A stretch of DNA of 5,611 bases. It comes from WS-11 sp964405235 (lineage in GTDB: Bacteria; Eisenbacteria; RBG-16-71-46). Every line of letters starts with the position of its first letter. Within the stretch, counting starts at the first letter, position 1. The translations under genes were made by a program, and so were the position numbers. Under the pieces are notes generated by a model. It saw only the letters and a list, made by a program, of their open reading frames with translations. It did not search any database and was not told where the DNA came from. The stretch is from NCBI GenBank assembly GCA_964405235.1, contig CAYONG010000122.1, positions 1-5,611 on the forward strand, read 5' to 3'. Of the stretch, positions 1-3,540 are shown in pieces.

Positions 1-171
1 TGTGAGGTGCTCAACGACGGACGGGGCCACGGCAGGTGCCTCCAGGAACCGGAGGAACTCGCACGAGACCGTGCGGTAGGCCTTCAGGGTGAACCGACTG
101 AATCGCCGGCGCACCAGGAAGCGCCGAAACCGCTCAACCCAAGCCTCGACGAACGGACTGGACCTCCGCAC
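1..171 (-). CDS. Tyrosine recombinase/integrase, N-terminal part (cut by window edge)
   Basis: Reading the minus strand from a GTG at 171 gives 57 open codons that run off the left edge. The protein starts VRRSSPFVEAWVERF and continues with RFLVRRRFSRFTLKAYRT and EFLRFLE. This is the pattern of the SAM-like core-binding domain at the N-terminus of XerC/XerD-type tyrosine recombinases (helix, short basic turn, S-x-x-T-L-x-A-Y-R, then a helix with FLRFL). The catalytic domain (R-K-HxxR-H-Y) would lie outside the window, so activity cannot be judged. The start is well supported: AAGGAGG sits on the minus strand at 184-178, six bases before the GTG, and an in-frame stop lies near 220 with no ATG between. 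Members of this family cut and rejoin DNA at short inverted sites, and such sites occur directly upstream (220-311). It probably belongs to a mobile element extending left; a chromosomal Xer protein is less likely given the repeat array. Confidence 0.72.
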   Translation of the reverse strand, partial: MRRSSPFVEAWVERFRRFLVRRRFSRFTLKAYRTVSCEFLRFLEAPAVAPSVVEHLT

Positions 172-183
172 GAGGCACCTCCT

Positions 184-199
184 TGGAGACGGGTCTCCA
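184..199. promoter_or_regulatory. 16-bp palindrome upstream of the recombinase gene (operator-like)
   Basis: TGGAGAC-GG-GTCTCCA is a perfect inverted repeat with 7-bp arms and a 2-bp centre. It abuts the ribosome binding site of the minus-strand recombinase gene (178-184). A repressor bound here, or the hairpin formed in the mRNA leader, could limit recombinase expression. The role is inferred from position and symmetry alone. Confidence 0.35.
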
Positions 200-219
200 C
201 AGAAGGTACACCCTTCCCG

Positions 220-311
220 TTATGCGCAGCACCGGCCGGGGCCTCCGCACGGTTGGCGCGAGGAAACCGGCTCAACTGCGCATAATGGGCTGCTGCGCAT
301 AAACCGTGCGG
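220..311. repeat. Recombinase-associated repeat array (three TTATGCGCAG motifs plus inverted CCGCACGGTT pair)
   Basis: TTATGCGCAG occurs on the plus strand at 220-229 and, as CTGCGCATAA, at 276-285 and 293-302. The last two are direct repeats 17 bp apart, and both are inverted relative to the first. Between and beside them, CCGCACGGTT (245-254) is matched by a perfect inverted copy, AACCGTGCGG (302-311). AACCG-TG-CGGTT at 302-313 is also symmetric by itself. The array starts about 50 bp upstream of the tyrosine recombinase start codon. Tyrosine recombinases bind paired short arms flanking a crossover region of about 6-8 bp, and the 7-bp gap between the 276-285 and 293-302 motifs fits that scale, although those two are in direct orientation. 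The array could be an attachment site, a mobile-element end or a regulator binding region. Confidence 0.55.
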
Positions 312-661
312 TTCGTCAATGCCAATCCTATCCGGCCCCGATCACCCATCTCGACCCTGGGGAGCCGCAAACCCGCACGCCACATGGGCCACCCGAACCG
401 GCGCCTGGATCGATCTTCGCCCCCCGGGCCTGCCCGAGGTCATCCGCAGGCGTTGTGGATAACCCTTGGGGCTGAAGTCGGGCTTCGGCTTGGCGAACAC
501 GGCCGGTGGTCGGTCCTGGTTCCGATCCCGCCCTGGCGTTGAACTGGGTCCAACCCAGGTGGTGCACATCCGAGCCCACGGGCTGGACCAGGCGATGGTT
601 GGGACCACTAAACCTTTCGCGCGCATCCGACTCCGCGACCGCGGTCCCGGCAAGTTCACGC
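312..661. other. Gene-free stretch between the repeat array and the secreted-protein promoter
   Basis: Open frames cross this stretch on both strands, but their translations are rich in Arg, Pro and Gly, show no recognisable domain and lack convincing ribosome binding sites. The frames persist because the DNA is GC-rich. The only distinct items are a perfect DnaA-box 9-mer (454-462) and a small hairpin (CTGGGT-CCA-ACCCAG, 544-558) without a T-tract. I see no RNA gene here. Confidence 0.5.
454..462 (-). promoter_or_regulatory. Perfect DnaA-box 9-mer (isolated)
   Basis: TGTGGATAA on the plus strand is the reverse complement of TTATCCACA, the high-affinity DnaA binding site of many bacteria. 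No second box or AT-rich unwinding region is visible nearby, so this is not evidence for an origin. It may titrate DnaA, regulate a transcript, or be chance. Confidence 0.3.
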
Positions 662-689
662 TTGAATCGAAGGGCCGGACCCTTATAAT
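662..689 (+). promoter_or_regulatory. Sigma70-type promoter for the secreted-protein genes
   Basis: TTGAAT (662-667), a 16-bp spacer and a perfect TATAAT (684-689) form the best plus-strand promoter in the window. The start site should fall around 695-697. It points at the two secreted-protein genes and would give a leader of about 200 nt before the first start codon at 893. An exact TATAAT is striking in such GC-rich DNA. Confidence 0.6.
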
Positions 690-698
690 CGCGCTCAT

Positions 699-734
699 GT
701 GGCCGGGCATCCGGCCGCGGTTTTTGTCTTTTGC
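699..734 (+). terminator. Promoter-proximal terminator-like hairpin (possible attenuator)
   Basis: GTGGCCGG (699-706), the loop GCAT and CCGGCCGC (711-718) form an 8-bp stem containing one G-U pair. It is followed by GG and then TTTTTGTCTTTT (721-732). This has the form of an intrinsic terminator, but it lies within the first 5-40 nt of the transcript predicted from the promoter at 662-689. It could abort most transcripts (attenuation) or end read-through from upstream. The GG between stem and T-tract may weaken it. Confidence 0.5.
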
Positions 735-796
735 GGCTCCGCCCCCCTCGGAGCATTCGACGTTCGTGCAGTCAGCGGAGCCCTCGAGTCGCGAGG
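735..796 (+). other. Leader RNA segment with mutually exclusive pairings
   Basis: GCTCCG (736-741) can pair with CGGAGC (749-754) across a 7-nt C-rich loop. Overlapping GGCTCCGC (735-742) can instead pair over 8 bp with GCGGAGCC (775-782). The two folds exclude each other. A further short stem, CCTCG/CGAGG (782-796), competes with the second. Such alternatives are typical of regulated leaders, but can also arise by chance in GC-rich sequence. I recognise no known riboswitch class. Confidence 0.3.
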
Positions 797-892
797 ATTC
801 GCAGCCAGAAAGGTGGCCCGCGGGCACTTCCACTGACACCATCGCCCAGGTCTTTCTGCTCGCTCTTCGCCGCATCTCCGGGGAGGTGACCT

Positions 893-1627
893 ATGAAGCT
901 TAGGTGTTCGCTACTCCTTTTCGCCGTGCTTGTCGTCTTCGCAGTTCCCGCAGCGGCCCAGGTTGATGAGGTGCTGCTGAGCTTCACCGGCTACGACTAC
1001 CAGACCGATCCGGCCGCACCCAACGGTGTCTACCTCGCCCTCGGCGACAGCTACTACGCGGTCGGATTCGCGACCAGCTTTCATCCCACCTGGCTCAACC
1101 CCTACGTCGACACCGGGGTCAACGAGTACACCTTTTACCAGCATGGGCTGGTGGTGGACTCCTACAGCTTTGGGGGCGGTGTGCTGGTGGTGACGTTCGC
1201 GCCCGGCGGCCTCGTGGATTACTACGAGGATCCCAGCAAGGACGCCCAGAACCCGCCGAACCCGCCCAACTGCCCGGCGTACGGCAGCAACCCGCCCAGC
1301 CTGGATGCGCCGAGCAAGTTCAGCAACGGGCTGCTGGCCATCACGGGCTCGCTCGCCAACGCCTCGCTCTACTACGATTACAATGTGGGCGTCAATCAGG
1401 GCGGCTTCGGGTCAGAGATGAACATCACCGACGGCGCCTATGCGCACTACGTGCCGGCGGGATCCTGGAACGGCTGGTTCATGTCCGGGCTCGTTTTGTC
1501 GCCCGCTGGCGGCAATCCCTGCCCCGCACCGACCGGATACGACCACCAGCTCTCCGGCGAGTGCCGGCACCCGGTGGTGCCCACCTCCCGCGGAACCTGG
1601 GGTGCGCTCAAGAAGCTTTATCGGTAG
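893..1627 (+). CDS. Secreted protein of unknown function with C-terminal TWGALKKLYR tail (paralogue 1)
   Basis: A 244-residue protein begins with a clear Sec signal peptide: basic MKLRC, a hydrophobic run to about residue 18, and likely cleavage after Ala22 (PAAA/QVDE). The mature part is rich in Tyr, Gly, Ser and Asn, suggesting a beta-rich extracellular or surface protein. It has EYTF at 78-81, YEDPSKDA at 111-118, a Pro/Asn-rich segment at about 120-140, CPAPTGY at 210-216, and ends TWGALKKLYR. The next gene shows the same landmarks in the same order (EYSF, YEDSPADA, CTPTGY, TWGAIKQLYR), so the two are tandem paralogues. The start is fixed by GGAGG at 882-886, six bases before the ATG. The promoter at 662-689 probably serves both genes. 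I do not recognise a family with known function. The fixed tail may be a sorting or anchoring signal of this lineage, but that is inference. Confidence 0.85.
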   Translation: MKLRCSLLLFAVLVVFAVPAAAQVDEVLLSFTGYDYQTDPAAPNGVYLALGDSYYAVGFATSFHPTWLNPYVDTGVNEYTFYQHGLVVDSYSFGGGVLVVTFAPGGLVDYYEDPSKDAQNPPNPPNCPAYGSNPPSLDAPSKFSNGLLAITGSLANASLYYDYNVGVNQGGFGSEMNITDGAYAHYVPAGSWNGWFMSGLVLSPAGGNPCPAPTGYDHQLSGECRHPVVPTSRGTWGALKKLYR

Positions 1628-1648
1628 GCCACGACCACAGACTCCGAA

Positions 1649-1666
1649 CACGGTCCTAAGACCGTG
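1649..1666 (+). other. Perfect 7-bp hairpin between the two secreted-protein genes
   Basis: CACGGTC-CTAA-GACCGTG forms a perfect 7-bp stem with a 4-nt loop, ending 11 bases before the Shine-Dalgarno of the downstream gene. No T-tract follows, so it is unlikely to terminate transcription. In a two-gene mRNA it could protect or mark one cistron for processing, or serve as a protein binding site on the DNA. Confidence 0.4.
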
Positions 1667-1688
1667 ACCAGCATCATGGAGGTATGAC

Positions 1689-2459
1689 ATGAAGAAGAAA
1701 ATCGGAGTGGCGGGGTTGGTGGCGCTCCTGGCTCTGGGAGCAACCGCCCCCGCGGCTCTGGCACAGTGTGGAGGACAGTTGCTGATGAAGTTCGATGCCG
1801 ACTGCTTCTCCTACGAGTCGAGCGCGGCGTTGTCGGTGCTCCAGGGCGGCACCGGGGCGTGGAAGTCCAACGCGGGAAGCTCGCTGACCGTGGTCGGGCT
1901 CATGACGCTCTTCTGCGCGCCGCTCGACGCCAACGTGCCGAACCTTCCCACCACCGAGTACAGCTTCGTGTGGAGCGGGCTCACCGCGGCCGCGGCCACG
2001 ACCGAAGTGACCTACATCACGAACGGCAAGAAGTGGGACACCGACTACACGGGCGGCAACTTCTACATCTACGAGGACTCCCCGGCCGACGCGCCGCTGG
2101 CGACCACGCCCATGCCAGCGACCCCGCCGAACACCACGGTGCCCGTCAACTTCCAGGATGGCACGCTCATCCTGGAGGGCACGCTGAGCGGCCTCCACAC
2201 CATCGTCACGCGCACGAACAACACGTCGTCGGCGATCTGGGGCGGCTCCTTCAGCGCGGCCTACACGTTCACGGGCGGATCGCAGTACGGCCTGGTGGCC
2301 GGGAGCGGTATCAACGCGCTCAACGGCAACTGGTGCGGAAAGTATCCGAGCGGCTGCACACCGACCGGCTACACCGCCCACCCAAACGGCAAGTTCGATT
2401 TCGCCGTGACAGAAGTGAAGTCCTCGACCTGGGGGGCGATCAAGCAACTCTACCGCTAA
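1689..2459 (+). CDS. Secreted protein of unknown function with C-terminal TWGAIKQLYR tail (paralogue 2)
   Basis: A 256-residue protein with a textbook signal peptide: MKKK, a hydrophobic segment 6-20, and likely cleavage after Ala25 (AALA/QCGG). The LAQC sequence lacks the small residue a lipobox needs before Cys, so signal peptidase I is more likely than lipoprotein processing. The mature chain has cysteines at 27, 39, 76, 216 and 223, giving scope for disulfides, and many Thr, Ser and Asn residues typical of beta-rich exported proteins. It shares with the upstream gene EY-S/T-F (90-93), YED..-DA (128-135), CTPTGY (223-228) and the tail TWGAIKQLYR (247-256). Identity elsewhere looks low, so the duplication appears old. 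GGAGGT at 1678-1683 lies five bases before the ATG. The 61-nt gap after paralogue 1 contains only a hairpin, so both genes probably share one mRNA ending at the terminator at 2478-2530. Function is unknown; an adhesin, matrix or surface-layer role is possible. Confidence 0.85.
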   Translation: MKKKIGVAGLVALLALGATAPAALAQCGGQLLMKFDADCFSYESSAALSVLQGGTGAWKSNAGSSLTVVGLMTLFCAPLDANVPNLPTTEYSFVWSGLTAAAATTEVTYITNGKKWDTDYTGGNFYIYEDSPADAPLATTPMPATPPNTTVPVNFQDGTLILEGTLSGLHTIVTRTNNTSSAIWGGSFSAAYTFTGGSQYGLVAGSGINALNGNWCGKYPSGCTPTGYTAHPNGKFDFAVTEVKSSTWGAIKQLYR

Positions 2460-2477
2460 CCGTTTGAGTTATTCGCG

Positions 2478-2530
2478 CGCCCGGCATCACCGGTCGGCTC
2501 CGCCAGCCGAGGATGCCGGGCGTCGCGTTT
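2478..2530 (+). terminator. Two-tier hairpin terminator after the secreted-protein genes
   Basis: CGCCCGGCATC (2478-2488) pairs perfectly over 11 bp with GATGCCGGGCG (2512-2522). Inside it, TCGGCT-CCGCC-AGCCGA (2494-2510) forms a second perfect stem of 6 bp. It starts 18 bp after the stop codon of the upstream gene. The T-tract is short (TTT at 2528-2530), so termination may be partial, or the hairpin may mainly protect the mRNA 3' end. Confidence 0.6.
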
Positions 2531-2571
2531 GATGGCGGGAAAGCCGCGGGGGCCAAGGCCTGGGGGGCACC

Positions 2572-2606
2572 AAAAAGACGACGGCAGGCGAGCGCCCACC
2601 GTCGTC
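2572..2606 (-). terminator. Strong intrinsic terminator on the minus strand
   Basis: Read on the minus strand, GACGACGG (2606-2599) pairs perfectly with CCGTCGTC (2584-2577), followed directly by TTTTT (2576-2572). Between them, U-G and G-U wobble pairs and GGC/GCC extend the stem to 13 bp with the tetraloop GCUC. In plus-strand RNA the two wobble positions become C/A mismatches and no T-tract follows, so the signal belongs to the minus strand. No protein gene I can support lies upstream of it on that strand, which implies an unannotated transcript. Confidence 0.7.
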
Positions 2607-2672
2607 GAATGACGGGACACGCGATGGTCTTCCGGCGCATCCCGGGAACGTGGTGCCGCGGTTTGTCGCGGT

Positions 2673-2746
2673 CGAGTTCGCCGGTCGGGGGAGCCGAGCC
2701 ACGGTTTACGATCCCCGTCCGGTAGTGCCGCAACCGAGTTCGCCGG
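2673..2746. repeat. 12-bp direct repeat CGAGTTCGCCGG (two copies)
   Basis: Identical copies of CGAGTTCGCCGG lie at 2673-2684 and 2735-2746, 62 bp apart start to start. Both fall within the candidate minus-strand RNA, and both contain CGCCGG, which can pair with CCGGCG at 2632-2637. The repeat may be an RNA structural element, a protein binding site, or coincidence. Confidence 0.4.
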
Positions 2747-2802
2747 CGGCGACCCACTTCCAACTGCAGTCTCGTCCCCTCCCCGGGGCCTGTCAATAGC
2801 CC

Positions 2803-2891
2803 GTGTGGGCTTGCCCATGCGAAGACACGCCGCCTGGGCACGCCTTTTACCTCGCAAGCCGAGGGGCAGCCGTAGCATTCTGCGCCCACAC
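2803..2891. other. Multi-helix fold closed by a perfect 8-bp stem (possible structured RNA)
   Basis: GTGTGGGC (2803-2810) pairs perfectly with GCCCACAC (2884-2891). The enclosed 73 nt contain three further stems: TGCCCA/TGGGCA (2812-2817, 2835-2840), CCTCG/CGAGG (2850-2854, 2860-2864) and GCAG/CTGC (2866-2869, 2880-2883). The layout is a multi-branch junction about the size of a riboswitch or tRNA. No T-loop motif is present, so it is not a tRNA, and I recognise no riboswitch class. On the plus strand it ends 44 bp before the receiver-domain gene; on the minus strand it lies upstream of the candidate small RNA. The stems are largely strand-neutral, so orientation is unresolved. Confidence 0.35.
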
Positions 2892-2935
2892 ATGACCGAC
2901 CGAGGCCACCGCCCCGCCCGCCGCAAGGCACCCCG

Positions 2936-3307
2936 ATGAGTCCTCGCAGGGTGGTCGCCGTGGTGCCCGACCTGTTCTTCGCGACACGGATCTCCGGCAC
3001 CGCGGAGCGGCTCGGTGTGGCGCTCGAGTTGCCGGCGCCGGCCGAGGCGCTGGAGACCATCCGGCGCGCCCCGCCGGATCTCGTCATCCTCGACCTCCAT
3101 GCGCCGGGTGATCCGCTGGCGCTGGCACGCGCCCTGCGCGCCGACGTCGCTACCCGATCGATCCACCTCATCGGCTTCTACTCGCACGTCGATCGCGAGC
3201 TGCGCAAGGCGGCGCTCGCCGCCGGGCTGGATCAGGTCTTGCCGCGCTCGGCCTTCACCGTCCGCCTGCCCGCGCTGCTGAAGGGAGATGCGGGTACCGG
3301 GATCTAG
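2936..3307 (+). CDS. Stand-alone degenerate response-regulator receiver domain
   Basis: A 123-residue protein covering one receiver (CheY-like) domain with no output domain. The order of elements fits: RRVVAVVPD (beta 1), a helix at about 17-29, PPDLVILDLHAPGD at 46-59 with Asp53 at the phosphoacceptor position, HLIGFYSHVD at 77-86 with Ser83 near the usual Ser/Thr, and AAGLDQVLPRSAF at 95-107. Two key features are weakened: the paired acidic residues after beta 1 are reduced to Pro11-Asp12, and the invariant Lys before the final Pro-type turn is replaced by Arg104-Ser105. Phosphorylation may be absent or non-standard, so it may act as a protein-binding pseudo-receiver. The ribosome binding site is weak (AAGG, seven bases before the ATG). 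No sensor kinase is adjacent. A structured region lies upstream (2803-2891). Domain assignment is firm; partner and pathway are unknown. Confidence 0.75.
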   Translation: MSPRRVVAVVPDLFFATRISGTAERLGVALELPAPAEALETIRRAPPDLVILDLHAPGDPLALARALRADVATRSIHLIGFYSHVDRELRKAALAAGLDQVLPRSAFTVRLPALLKGDAGTGI

Positions 3308-3368
3308 TCGGGCTTGCTAGACTGCGCCCGATCGCTCACCACGAACTCCCAACCAGGAACGCAACCCG

Positions 3369-3536
3369 ATGCCGCAGGAACCCACGGTCTCTCCGGTCAC
3401 CGCGCGCGTTCGCATCTCGTGCCCGGGGTGCGGCCGTAACGATCACGTCAGCTGGCCGGCCGGTCAGGCGGTTTACCACTGGAAATGCTTCAACTGCGGC
3501 AAAGAGTTCGACCTCACCCGTGATGGAGGGCACTGA
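3369..3536 (+). CDS. Small zinc-ribbon protein
   Basis: A 55-residue protein, MPQEPTVSPVTARVRISCPG onward, has two knuckles: C-P-G-C at residues 18-21 and C-F-N-C at 40-43. The 18-residue spacing and aromatic residues between (Trp29, Tyr36, Trp38) are those of a rubredoxin-like zinc ribbon. The second knuckle is followed by GKEFDL, as in many short zinc-ribbon proteins of this kind. Four cysteines would bind one Zn2+. AGGAA at 3355-3359 lies nine bases before the ATG. The stop is separated by 4 nt from the ATG of the exported LolA-like gene, whose Shine-Dalgarno is inside this reading frame, so the two are likely translated together. No signal peptide is present, so it acts in the cytoplasm. 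The specific role is unknown. Confidence 0.72.
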   Translation: MPQEPTVSPVTARVRISCPGCGRNDHVSWPAGQAVYHWKCFNCGKEFDLTRDGGH

Positions 3537-3540
3537 GACC

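Larger units (their letters stand above)
2572..2765 (-). ncRNA. Candidate small RNA on the minus strand (roughly 190 nt)
   Basis: A perfect -35 hexamer TTGACA lies on the minus strand (2796-2791). After a 17-bp spacer comes GAGACT (2773-2768), a poor -10 with three matches to consensus. Transcription would start near 2761-2765 and stop at the strong terminator ending at 2572. The segment contains two copies of CCGGCGAACTCG, either of which could pair with CGCCGG further on, and a local hairpin CCGCG/CGCGG. I tested it by eye against 6S RNA, 4.5S/SRP RNA, tmRNA and RNase P signatures and found none. The 5' end is uncertain: the transcript could start further upstream and include the fold at 2803-2891. 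The evidence is the terminator plus the absence of a protein gene. Confidence 0.3.

Noticed and set aside
328..875. Long minus-strand open frames (328-756 and 342-875)
   Set aside because: They overlap each other in different frames, cross the promoter and hairpin at 662-720, are Arg/Pro/Gly-rich with no domain, and have no ribosome binding site. They reflect GC-rich composition.
466..903. Plus-strand open frame of 145 codons upstream of the first secreted protein
   Set aside because: The TTG start lacks a Shine-Dalgarno and the translation before residue 78 shows no domain. Only the part from ATG 697 is kept, as a speculative leaderless frame in the findings.
1766..2467. Arg/His-rich open frame overlapping the second secreted protein
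   Set aside because: It is an out-of-frame shadow of a gene with a clear signal peptide and ribosome binding site. Its translation is low-complexity and rich in Arg, His and Gly.
2803..2891. tRNA gene (cloverleaf-like fold closed by an 8-bp stem)
   Set aside because: Neither strand has a T-loop (TTC-R-A) in the arm next to the 3' side of the closing stem, the arm lengths are wrong and no CCA follows.
2440..3187. Two 243-codon minus-strand open frames across the intergenic region and receiver gene
   Set aside because: They are shadows of the receiver gene and of GC-rich DNA, run through both terminators, and carry no recognisable domain. They cannot explain the minus-strand terminator at 2572-2606.
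3308..3368. Terminator or promoter between the receiver and zinc-ribbon genes
   Set aside because: TCGGGC/GCCCGA (3308-3313, 3326-3331) has a 12-nt loop and no T-tract. TGCTAGACT (3315-3323) resembles an extended -10 but has no usable -35. Neither is strong enough to list.
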